35,123 bases of DNA from contig OMVI01000117.1 of assembly GCA_900314455.1 (NCBI GenBank), positions 1 to 35,123 of the forward strand, in the 5' to 3' direction. A model generated the notes under the pieces. The model was not told the origin of the DNA. It was given only the letters and a program-made list of their open reading frames with translations, and made no database searches. Each line of letters starts with the position of its first letter. Position 1 is the first letter of the stretch. The position numbers were made by a program, and so were the translations under genes. Below, piece after piece: positions 1 to 7,257 of this stretch. This DNA is from an uncultured Prevotella sp. GTDB lineage: Bacteria > Bacteroidota > Bacteroidia > Bacteroidales > Bacteroidaceae.

Positions 1-14
1 TTTATTTTTCAAGC

Positions 15-45
15 AAAAATAAATTAAAAACCAAGACGAAACTTT
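15..45 (+). repeat. Repeat family C, copy 1 (A/T-rich unit)
   Basis: This 31-nt unit, rich in AAATAAATTAAAAA and ending in CCAAGACGAAACTTT, matches the reverse complement of 18762-18791 at about 28 of 30 positions. A diverged third copy lies near 18830-18860. In all three places a family B palindrome lies on the same side, 25-100 nt away, which suggests that C and B form one composite element. Confidence 0.7.
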
Positions 46-97
46 AGCTTTTATACTCTAAAAGAAAAAGTAAGACACAAACAAAACAAAGCCAGGA

Positions 98-136
98 CCT
101 CTCCAAACATCCTCCCCAGGGGGAGGCTTGGAGAGG
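98..136. repeat. Repeat family B, copy 1 (nested palindrome)
   Basis: The outer arms CCTCTCCAA (98-106) and TTGGAGAGG (128-136) are perfectly complementary. They enclose an inner palindrome, CCTCCCC-A-GGGGGAGG (111-126). The same core with variations recurs at about ten sites in the window, in intergenic DNA and twice inside genes. Confidence 0.8.
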
Positions 137-218
137 ATTTATCTTGGGGGTGGATAGTTTTTTCCTTTGGTTATGATAGTTTTTGATTGACGTTTGTAAC
201 GATTTTATATCCAAAAAC

Positions 219-249
219 TTGGCACGAAGAAAATAAATTGCTAACTTTG
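219..249 (+). promoter_or_regulatory. Bacteroidetes-type promoter upstream of CotH pseudogene
   Basis: A TTG at 219-221 is followed after 20 nt by TAACTTTG at 242-249. This matches the -33/-7 promoter of the major Bacteroidetes sigma factor. The start of transcription would fall near 255, about 20 nt before the pseudogene start codon. No other good promoter is visible before 920, so this one may drive the downstream rightward genes. Confidence 0.7.
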
Positions 250-277
250 TCGCAATAAACAACTCTCTATTAATTTG

Positions 278-846
278 ATGAAAAAGACACTACTATTACT
301 TGCAACACTATTATCTTGGATGTCCGTGAGGGCAACCAATTTGACATTAGACTCAGTTATGCGATTAGGACTACCTGTCGTTGTGATTCAAACACAGAAC
401 AACGTGATGCCGACAGTTGATGCCGTACACCCGCCTGCGGGTTGCATTGGCAACAGTATCACAAACGCCACGAAAGTGCCGGGGCGCTTTTGGTTCTCTC
501 AAGTGCAGGAGATACGATTTACGACAGTGGCGATTATGTCGCCAAGACAATCGGAATGACAGTTAAGTTGCGTGGTAACTTCCTGCGGATACATACAATC
601 CGACCGGAAAGACCGTCGATGAGAACATTGCCTTCATTGACAATTGGATGGCAAACCGCAAGTCTGTACTCGACAATCTTGTGTCGAAGATTGATACAAC
701 GACAACTATCACGGGCATTAAAGAAATAAATGCGCCCGAAAAGCGTTATATATCAAGGAGGACTTACAATAATAATGGGGCAGGAAGTGTCTCCGAATAC
801 AAAAGGAATGGTCATCGTTGACGGGCGGAAATGGTTCAACCGGTAG
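278..846 (+). pseudogene. Decayed CotH-like kinase family protein
   Basis: This is the remnant of a secreted CotH-type protein, a family with a kinase-like fold often found as surface proteins in Bacteroidetes. The ATG at 278 opens a signal peptide (MKKTLLLLATLLSWMSVRA) and an N-terminal segment ending in ATKVPGR. The reading then continues one frame over with GDTIYDSGDYV and MTVKLRGN, a motif typical of this family, so a base was lost near 490. At about 583 the sequence jumps to a third frame with ENIAFIDNWMANRKSVLDNL, which resembles the far C-terminus of the family; the whole central domain is missing. A last shift near 797 gives KGMVIVDGRKWFNR and the stop at 844-846. Intact members usually have several hundred residues; here about 190 remain in pieces. 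Family assignment is from memory of the motifs. A non-functional gene is near certain. Confidence 0.75.
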
Positions 847-919
847 TCAGCCTGACGAACGTTGAAGTCGTCTGAAACGCGCCGGCACCTTCCTGACAAA
901 GATATATGGGATAGAAAAA

Positions 920-2266
920 ATGAAGAAAGTTATAACTTACGGAACGTATGATTTGCTGCATCAGGGACACATCAACCTGCTGAAGCGTGCCAAGGCACTT
1001 GGCGATTATCTTATTGTCGGAGTGACAAATGACAACTTCGACAGGGACCGTGGTAAACTTAACGTTCGCAATAATGTGCTGGAGCGCGTCGAGGCAGTGA
1101 GGAAGACGGGTCTCGCCGACAAGATAATAATCGAGGACTATGTAGGTCAGAAGATTGACGACATAAAGAAATACGATGTCGATATATTCACTGTCGGCTC
1201 CGACTGGAAAGGTCACTTCGACTATCTTCGCGAGTTCTGTGATGTTGTCTATCTTCCGCGCACGGAGGGAATATCGTCAACAATGCTCCGCAATGAGATG
1301 CAGAACGACATACACATAGGTATTGTCGGTGCCGGACGAATAGCGAAGCGCTTTCCGGGCGAGGCAAAATTCGTCAGCGAGGCTGTCGTCAACGGAGTCT
1401 ATGACATAGAGAGGAAGAACGCAGAGAAGCTAGCCGCCGACAACAATATTCCTAAAGTGTACGACAGTTATGGGCAGTTGCTCGACGATGTAGACGCCGT
1501 GTATATTGCTACTCCGCACCTTTCGCACTACAGTCTTGCAAAGGCAGCGCTCGAAGCTGGCAAGCATGTGCTGTGCGAAACACCTATGGTACTCCGCAAG
1601 GAAGAGGCAGAGGAGTTGTTTTCTCTTGCAAAAGCGAAGAACCTTGTGCTTGTTGAGGCTAATAAAACGGCGCACTGTCCTGCCTTCAACCACCTCGTTA
1701 CGATGATAAAGTCGGGACTTATAGGTGAGGTTGTGGACATAGACGCATCGGAGTCGAAGGTGTGGGGCGACAAGACCCTACGTGAGCTGGACCCTAAGCA
1801 GGCAGGAGGTTCATTCTATGAGCTTGGCTCTTATCCTTTGCTCCCAATCCTGAAGCTTATGGGAACGGACGTCCTCGACATGCGGTTGTACTCGAAGATG
1901 GAGAACGATGTCGACATTTACACGAAGGGTATATTGCTTTTCCCGAAGGCGGTGTGCTCCTTCAAGGTCGGACTGGGCGTAAAGACAGAAGGCAACCTCG
2001 TCATTTCAGGTACCAAAGGCTATGCCTACGTTCCGGCACCGTGGTGGAAGACCGACTTCTACGAGCTGCGTTATGAGGACCAGAACAAAAACCGCAAATA
2101 CTTCTACAAGTGGGACGGGGAAGGACTGCGGTATGAGATACGTGAGTTCCTGTCATGTATAGTAAACCACAGAGGTTCATCAATCTACTTAAACCAAGAG
2201 GAAAGCATCGAGATGGCTTCCCTTATGCAAAACTTTACGGACCGGATTAATTTCACGGAGATATAA
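920..2266 (+). CDS. Cytidylyltransferase / Gfo-Idh-MocA oxidoreductase fusion
   Basis: This 448-residue cytoplasmic protein fuses two enzymes. Residues 1-128 are a TagD-like nucleotidyltransferase with HQGH at 14-17 and RTEGISST at 114-121, the two signature motifs that bind CTP. The family joins CTP to a phosphorylated alcohol to give a CDP-alcohol. Residues 132-448 are a Gfo/Idh/MocA NAD(P)-dependent oxidoreductase with the Rossmann motif GIVGAGRIA (134-142). The usual catalytic EKP motif of that family reads ETP at 220-222, a lysine-to-threonine change. The gene starts 73 nt after the CotH remnant and is followed by an SDR gene 173 nt downstream. With the LicD-type transferase at 5646-6440 it could supply a CDP-activated sugar alcohol or related head group for the polysaccharide. 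The substrate cannot be read from the sequence. The fusion architecture is clear. Confidence 0.88.
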   Translation: MKKVITYGTYDLLHQGHINLLKRAKALGDYLIVGVTNDNFDRDRGKLNVRNNVLERVEAVRKTGLADKIIIEDYVGQKIDDIKKYDVDIFTVGSDWKGHFDYLREFCDVVYLPRTEGISSTMLRNEMQNDIHIGIVGAGRIAKRFPGEAKFVSEAVVNGVYDIERKNAEKLAADNNIPKVYDSYGQLLDDVDAVYIATPHLSHYSLAKAALEAGKHVLCETPMVLRKEEAEELFSLAKAKNLVLVEANKTAHCPAFNHLVTMIKSGLIGEVVDIDASESKVWGDKTLRELDPKQAGGSFYELGSYPLLPILKLMGTDVLDMRLYSKMENDVDIYTKGILLFPKAVCSFKVGLGVKTEGNLVISGTKGYAYVPAPWWKTDFYELRYEDQNKNRKYFYKWDGEGLRYEIREFLSCIVNHRGSSIYLNQEESIEMASLMQNFTDRINFTEI

Positions 2267-2292
2267 GTTGATAATCTTAAAATAAAGAAAAC

Positions 2293-2374
2293 GCCAACAG
2301 GAAACTACTATCGTAGATAGCCGTCTTTCAAGGGTTGGCATTAATTGATAAAGCGGCAAATGTGACATTCTGCC
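2293..2374 (+). other. Two potential hairpins between fusion gene and SDR gene
   Basis: GCCAAC (2293-2298) pairs with GTTGGC (2334-2339) and encloses the small dyad CTAC-TATC-GTAG. Sixteen nucleotides further on, GGCAAATGT pairs with ACATTCTGCC (2355-2374) with one bulged base. Neither is followed by a clean U-run, so they are not textbook terminators. They could attenuate or stabilise the transcript between the two genes. Confidence 0.35.
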
Positions 2375-2439
2375 ATTAAGATACAGAAAAGTTGTTCGGA
2401 CAAACTAAAACAATAACTAAAAGGAATATAAATAAAGCT

Positions 2440-3177
2440 ATGAGAAAGATTTTGGTGGTAGGCGGAGCCAACGGCATAGGATTGTCGATGGCGACCGTTC
2501 TTGCAGAGCGCGACGAGACGGAGAAGGTTTATATTGTCGACAAGGCACCCCTTCAGGCAGAGAACAAGCTCCCGAAGATGGAGGCGTGGCAGATGGACTT
2601 GACACAGGAAGACTACAGCCTGTTCGACAAGTTCACGGACATCGATACGCTGATAATAACCGCCGGCTTCGGAAGGCTCGCATTGTTCAAGGATATTCCG
2701 GGAAGTATGATACAGACATACTTCCAGGTTAATACCATTCCCGTCATACGGCTGATAAAGCGCTTCTATGATAAACTGGCTGGAAATGCCGACTTCCGAT
2801 GCGGAGTTATGGTCAGCATCGCTGGTTTTATGTCGTCACCGTTCTTCTCGCTGTATGGCGCAACGAAGGCAGCACTTAAGATTTTCATCGAGAGTGTGAA
2901 CGTTGAACTGGAGAAAGGTGGCTCGTCCAACAGAATACTCAATGTCAGTCCGGGTTCGATAAAGGGCACGAGTTTCAATCAAGGCAAAACCGACCTGAGC
3001 GTGACGAGACCGTTGGCTGAGGAGATAATTAAGCACTTAGAGCAGAAGGACGACCTTTTCATTCCTAATTATGATAACGTGTTCCATGAAGTTCTTGAGC
3101 GTTACCATGCTGATTTCCGCAAGGAAGGACTGCATAGCTACGACTATAAAGTTCAATCCGGTAGAGTGAAGCTATGA
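2440..3177 (+). CDS. Short-chain dehydrogenase/reductase (SDR)
   Basis: This is a 245-residue classical SDR. The cofactor motif GGANGIG is at 8-14, the catalytic serine is probably S126 in VSIAGF, and the YxxxK pair is Y139/K143 in SLYGATKAALK. I chose ATG 2440 over the upstream in-frame ATG 2392 because the Rossmann strand MRKILVVGGA begins there and the 16 extra residues look non-native. The stop overlaps the start of the next gene (ATGA at 3174-3177), indicating translational coupling. It probably reduces or oxidises a sugar or polyol precursor for the neighbouring CDP-alcohol pathway. That role is inferred from context only; the substrate is unknown. Confidence 0.85.
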   Translation: MRKILVVGGANGIGLSMATVLAERDETEKVYIVDKAPLQAENKLPKMEAWQMDLTQEDYSLFDKFTDIDTLIITAGFGRLALFKDIPGSMIQTYFQVNTIPVIRLIKRFYDKLAGNADFRCGVMVSIAGFMSSPFFSLYGATKAALKIFIESVNVELEKGGSSNRILNVSPGSIKGTSFNQGKTDLSVTRPLAEEIIKHLEQKDDLFIPNYDNVFHEVLERYHADFRKEGLHSYDYKVQSGRVKL

Positions 3178-4084
3178 AGTACTGTCCGTTTCTTGTGCTG
3201 CTTTTGATGGTGGCATGCTTTAATTTATTGAGTTGCGATGATGAGGAGGACTGCTTCAGCAGAAAAGGAGACTATGACGAGATTGCCGACAAGGCCGTAA
3301 TGGCTGTGGCAAGGATAAACAGTCCGGGTAAGGGAAACTACACCACGCCAGAAGAAGGGATGGCTACGTACGGTGATACAGTGGTGATTTTCAATTCCAG
3401 CGGCTACTACCGAATGTTCAATATTTATGGTAATAGCAGGTTGGGGTATAAGTTCCACTCTATAAGTAATGGTGAACTGGCTTCGTTCCGCAAGGATAAC
3501 CATGCCAACAATGCCTTCTTCTCGGATGAGTTTTATGAGGAAGGCGACGCGTTGCCGTTGCTTTATGTATCTTCATGGCAACGCCCGCAGAGATGTTTCG
3601 TGGAGCGGTGGAACGGCAAAGGGTTTGAGCACGTCCAGACAATAACGTATTCGCCGTCGGTTAACCCACGGTATTACTCCAACTTTGCTTTCGACCGGGA
3701 CAGGAGATTGCTGTATAATATAAACTACCGGTCGGTGCATAAGAGCGACGAACTGCATGTTGCGTCGTTTGCGATGCCGTCGTTCAAGTCAGACAGTGTT
3801 GTTCTTGACGAGACGCAGGCTGCCGATACGTTTACGCTGAAGTTCCCGATGCCCCAGACGTGGCAGGGCGTTACATCCATGAGGACGAGATGTTTATCCT
3901 TTATGGTGGAGGAACGGGCGTCAGAGGCTTCTATAAGGTCGACTTGTCTACGCACGATTTCGTCAATTACGACTTCACTCCGCACTTCGATGTGGAGCCT
4001 GAGGCCCTGGCATACTTCAACCACTCGCTTATAATGAATACCAACGGTGCCGCAATATTCTACCTCTACCGCTTCAACAGGTAG
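3174..4084 (+). pseudogene. Frameshifted surface lipoprotein gene of the polysaccharide locus
   Basis: The reading starts at 3174 with a lipoprotein signal peptide ending in the lipobox LLSC (Cys21), followed by an acidic DDEED stretch. About 230 residues continue in this frame up to TFTLKFPMPQTWQG near 3870. There the sensible reading moves to the next frame (RYIHEDEMFILYGGGTG) and runs to the stop at 4082-4084. The change is explained by one missing base at about 3868-3870 (GGCGTTAC where GGCCGTTAC would keep the frame). The site is not a long homopolymer. The repaired protein would be about 303 residues. I do not recognise the family. Aromatic-rich repeating strands (GKGFEHVQTI, NFAFDRDRRLLYNI) suggest a beta-propeller-like fold. 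It overlaps the SDR gene by 4 nt. Confidence 0.65.
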
Positions 4085-4145
4085 TGCGGTAAGAGGGGAT
4101 TTGCTTCAAATGAGCATCGCTGGCCGTACAAATTAGTGGTGGAAT

Positions 4146-4171
4146 CCACTGCAGGGCCGTCCCTGCAGTGG
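4146..4171. terminator. Perfect hairpin between convergent genes (collapsed repeat A)
   Basis: CCACTGCAGGG (4146-4156) and CCCTGCAGTGG (4161-4171) are perfectly complementary around a 4-nt loop. The site lies between the ends of a rightward gene (4084) and a leftward gene (4207), so it could stop transcription from both sides. The arms equal the outer ends of repeat family A, as if an A element had lost its interior. Confidence 0.6.
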
Positions 4172-4206
4172 GTGCTTATTAGCAACTTTGGATATTTCGG
4201 AATCTG

Positions 4207-5607
4207 CTATTTCTTTATTTGCTTCTTCAAAGCCTTGAGCTCATTCCGGTTGTAGTACAGTCTTACGGATAAGGCGACAAGGTAAACGAAGAATGCTTTT
4301 ACGATACCAAGATACCAGTTGGCACTTACGAAGATGGCAACAAGTGCCAGTTCGGCACCAAGGTTGTTCCAAATTGGAGGTGTTTCTACAATCTTTGAAA
4401 GCAGAACTTCGGCAACTATACTCCTGACTGTTATAGCAATGAGCATCGTAAGGACAACGGCCACCATGCTCTTGACGACGAACAAGGATATGAGTATGCC
4501 CACAATGCTGCACGAAAGGGCGAGAACGTTGCAAAGAAGGAGGCTCTTCACCTTGTTGTAAACCTTGAAAAGCGTGTTGCAAAGGAGGTTCATCTTCGTG
4601 TCGAAGATGCACAGAGGCAACAGGAACATCAAGTATTTGGCTGAGTCAAGGTATTGTGGCAGCCAGAACTTTACAAGCAAATAGATTGGAAGATACAGCA
4701 CAAGAGCTGTTGGAAAGAGAATGGAGATGGTACGGCGCATCTTCACATAGAATGTCTTTACCTTCTCCTTGTCCCACCGCCGTAGCTCGGGGAACAGTAC
4801 AAGGCTGCCCTGTGTGACGAAGGACATGAAGAAATTGACGAACATAAAGGCAAAGGAAACAACGGAGAATGCCTTTATGCCCCAGTGGTTGTCTACCATG
4901 AAGCGTCCGAAACCGAGAATTAGCATGCCGCAGATGTTGGAAAACAGCAGTACGGCACCTACCTTTATGTTGCGGAACATTCTGCCGAAATAGCCCTCGC
5001 TGAAGTTCCGTGAGAATGTTGCACGGGCTATTTCCTTTGTCTTAATAATATAATATGTAAGGCAGGTGGTATTGCAAAGAATATAGAAAATTACGTAGGG
5101 CTCGAAGTGATTGACCCTAAGGCAGAGCAGAAGGATTATCGTTGTGGTGAAGAAAATGGCTGTAAGCATCTTGCCAAACGACATGTATTTTATCTCGTTT
5201 ACGGCTTGCAGGATGTACATAAGGTATGTCATCACGTTATAAAGTATGACGTATATGCAGCTCATTATTATGGTAAACGACCTCTCCGAAGTGACGTTGT
5301 GCGTGCCATATAGCGCTACAGGCAACAGGATTATTATCTGCCAGACGAGGAATGCCTGTAGTTGGAAACCGAGAAAGCGATAGTCGAGGTTTCTGTATTC
5401 TTGTCCGCCAACTTTCAGGAATGTACCGTCGATGAGTCCGAAGGACAGAAAGCCGCCATACTGTGTGTAGAAAATGAACAGTTGCCAATAGCCGAATTGC
5501 TCGACTCCCATGAGCTTTGGGATGAGCAATGACCATATTACGCTTTGAAGCAGTTGCAGTCCCTGTGCTCCAAAGGCAAAAGCAAAGTTCTTCTTTAGGG
5601 TTCCCAC
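4207..5607 (-). CDS. Wzx-type polysaccharide flippase (MATE/MVF superfamily)
   Basis: A 466-residue integral membrane protein with about a dozen hydrophobic segments and the N-terminal signature of O-antigen flippases (FGAQGLQLLQSVIWSLLIPK, then LMGVEQFGYWQLFIF). Members move undecaprenyl-linked repeat units across the inner membrane. The start is GTG at 5607; there is no upstream in-frame ATG before the LicD stop at 5646. It is the last gene of the leftward glycan operon and converges on the broken lipoprotein gene, with a hairpin between them. Its presence together with a Wzy polymerase and a Wzz-like protein defines a Wzx/Wzy-dependent pathway. Confidence 0.88.
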   Translation of the reverse strand: MGTLKKNFAFAFGAQGLQLLQSVIWSLLIPKLMGVEQFGYWQLFIFYTQYGGFLSFGLIDGTFLKVGGQEYRNLDYRFLGFQLQAFLVWQIIILLPVALYGTHNVTSERSFTIIMSCIYVILYNVMTYLMYILQAVNEIKYMSFGKMLTAIFFTTTIILLLCLRVNHFEPYVIFYILCNTTCLTYYIIKTKEIARATFSRNFSEGYFGRMFRNIKVGAVLLFSNICGMLILGFGRFMVDNHWGIKAFSVVSFAFMFVNFFMSFVTQGSLVLFPELRRWDKEKVKTFYVKMRRTISILFPTALVLYLPIYLLVKFWLPQYLDSAKYLMFLLPLCIFDTKMNLLCNTLFKVYNKVKSLLLCNVLALSCSIVGILISLFVVKSMVAVVLTMLIAITVRSIVAEVLLSKIVETPPIWNNLGAELALVAIFVSANWYLGIVKAFFVYLVALSVRLYYNRNELKALKKQIKK

Positions 5608-5645
5608 AAGGCAGGCTTTTGAATAATTCTACTTCTTGTCTTTAT

Positions 5646-6440
5646 TTAGTATTTGCCGAAATCGACGGAAATTAGGTGACCGCCGACGCGCTGCCCGACC
5701 GGCGGAAGCTGCATGTAGTTGCCGAACAGGTGCGTCAGGTATTCATCATAAAGCTTCGGAACGGGCAGTTCCGTGTCCTCAAACGGCACGCGGATGGATG
5801 TTTCTACGACCTCACTCCTTACAAAGCAGGTCTTGTAGCGGGTCTTCCCGAAGAGCAGTCCGTACCAGCCGGTCTTCCTCCCGTTATATTTCTCGACCTC
5901 ATTCTTGAAGAACTTCCTTATGAAACCGATGCGCTGAGGGAACGATAGGGCTATGAGCAGGCGCTTGCTGAGGCTCGCGCTCTTGTAGGTTCGTAGCGAC
6001 ATGAGGTAGCACATGCGGTATTTGGCACAGATATACTGCCATCTTCTGCCAAGAGAAGTTGGCGCTGCGCTGTCGATACGGAATATATCGACGAAGATTC
6101 CTTCTTCTCCGCTCTCGTTGACGTATAGCTCTGGCTCTACCATCTTGGTTCCGCGGAGTTTTATTTTTGAGAAGTCGAGAGGCCAGTCTTTTAGCCCTTC
6201 CTGAAGATAATACTTGTTCTTGTCGAGCTGCTTGTGGCAAACATCGAGGAACTTATAGTAGTTCTCCGGTGTCATCTCAATGTCGAGGTCGTCGTCCCAA
6301 GGTATAAATCCGTGATGGCGGATGGCTCCAATGGCGGAGCCTGCTATGAGATGGTAGTCTATGTCGTTGTCACGGCAAAGCTTGTCGATGTCTTTCGTGA
6401 TGTCGAGTATTACTTTTTGTAGATGCTGAAGTTCAGTCAT
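5646..6440 (-). CDS. LicD-family phosphotransferase
   Basis: A 264-residue cytoplasmic protein with the LicD nucleotidyltransferase-fold signature: GSAIGAIRHHGFIPWDDDLD at residues 34-53, where the paired aspartates are the metal ligands. LicD-family enzymes move a phospho-alcohol such as phosphocholine or a polyol phosphate from a CDP carrier to a sugar. The start overlaps the end of the preceding glycosyltransferase gene by 8 nt, so translation is coupled, and the flippase gene follows after 38 nt. The cytidylyltransferase fusion at 920-2266 is the obvious candidate source of the CDP-activated donor. The family call is strong; the actual donor is unknown. Confidence 0.9.
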   Translation of the reverse strand: MTELQHLQKVILDITKDIDKLCRDNDIDYHLIAGSAIGAIRHHGFIPWDDDLDIEMTPENYYKFLDVCHKQLDKNKYYLQEGLKDWPLDFSKIKLRGTKMVEPELYVNESGEEGIFVDIFRIDSAAPTSLGRRWQYICAKYRMCYLMSLRTYKSASLSKRLLIALSFPQRIGFIRKFFKNEVEKYNGRKTGWYGLLFGKTRYKTCFVRSEVVETSIRVPFEDTELPVPKLYDEYLTHLFGNYMQLPPVGQRVGGHLISVDFGKY

Positions 6441-7257
6441 TGTCTTTCTTTTTTCTTAAAAGGTGCTTGTAAGTGAAGGCACGAAGGCTGTTTGGAACTA
6501 TCCTGACAGTGCCACGGATGATGCAGTTGGTGATGAATTCCCAAAGGGTTGTGAACCCCATCTTGTAGAAGTTCCACTGCGCGCGGATGTCGTCCTTGGC
6601 ATATTTCCAGCCCCCGCGACGCTTGTAAACATCTTCGGAGAAGCGGAACCAAAGCAGGCTCTCCTGTATGTTGTAAAACTTGCAGCCCGTGAGAATCATG
6701 TTTATCCAAAGTATATAGTCCTCGGGGAAACTCTGATAGCCGCCCGCTGCGATTACTTTGCTTTTCTTATAGACAACGGTGGGGTGGTTGACGGGACAGC
6801 GGCGGTGGGCATATTTTATTATGTCCTCGTGCTTTTCCGGCAACAACCGTTGAGAGCGGATGTGGTGGATGTCGTCGACGAATTCGTCGATGAACGAACT
6901 GCAAATGTCTATATCAGGATGTTTCTCGAAGAGGCTTATCTCCTTTTCGAAGCGGTTTGGCTTGCAGATGTCGTCGGTGTCCATACGTGCGACAAGCTCA
7001 TACGAGCAGTGCTGGAAGCCAATGTTCAGTGCCTTGCCGAGCCCTTGGTTCTTTTCTTGTGGGTAAACCTTAAGGTTGGGGTGCTCCTTTACGTTTTTCT
7101 CAACGACGGAATATAGCTCTGGAGTCAGCGGACCGTCCTCAACAAGAACGACTTCGGTAGGTGGCAGCGTCTGATTGAACACGCTGTCAAGGCTCTGTTG
7201 CATCCAGTCAGGGTTCTCCTTACTGTAAACAGACATTAAAACAGAAAACTTAGTCAT
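6433..7257 (-). CDS. GT2 family glycosyltransferase (AmsE-like)
   Basis: A 274-residue inverting glycosyltransferase of the GT-A fold. The nucleotide-binding start is KFSVLMSVYSKENPDWMQQS, the VLVEDGP strand follows at about residue 37, and the metal-binding MDTDD motif lies in ELVARMDTDDICKPNRF at about 95. The C-terminal half has a hydrophobic, basic tail (YKHLLRKKK) consistent with membrane association. The gene is sandwiched by overlaps: its ATG overlaps the stop of the previous glycosyltransferase (ATGA 7254-7257) and its end overlaps licD. It adds one sugar of the repeat unit; donor and linkage cannot be inferred. Confidence 0.9.
   Translation of the reverse strand: MTKFSVLMSVYSKENPDWMQQSLDSVFNQTLPPTEVVLVEDGPLTPELYSVVEKNVKEHPNLKVYPQEKNQGLGKALNIGFQHCSYELVARMDTDDICKPNRFEKEISLFEKHPDIDICSSFIDEFVDDIHHIRSQRLLPEKHEDIIKYAHRRCPVNHPTVVYKKSKVIAAGGYQSFPEDYILWINMILTGCKFYNIQESLLWFRFSEDVYKRRGGWKYAKDDIRAQWNFYKMGFTTLWEFITNCIIRGTVRIVPNSLRAFTYKHLLRKKKDND

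Larger units (their letters stand above)
1..277. other. Gene-free left end with repeats and a promoter
   Basis: I see no credible gene here. The stretch holds a copy of A/T-rich repeat family C (15-45), a copy of C/G-rich palindromic repeat family B (98-136) and a Bacteroidetes-type promoter (219-249). The leftward open frame across it has a composition dictated by the repeats and no recognisable domain. Confidence 0.7.

Noticed and set aside
219-243. Possible sigma-54 promoter (TGGCACG followed by TTGC)
   Set aside because: The spacing between the GG and GC elements is far too long (11 nt between TGGCACG and TTGC instead of about 4). The site is better explained as a TTG/TAACTTTG promoter.
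44-262. Leftward open frame of 72 codons at the window start
   Set aside because: It translates family C and B repeat sequence and has no recognisable features.
2392-2439. Upstream start of the SDR gene at 2392
   Set aside because: The Rossmann beta strand begins at the ATG 2440; the preceding 16 residues are not typical of the family.
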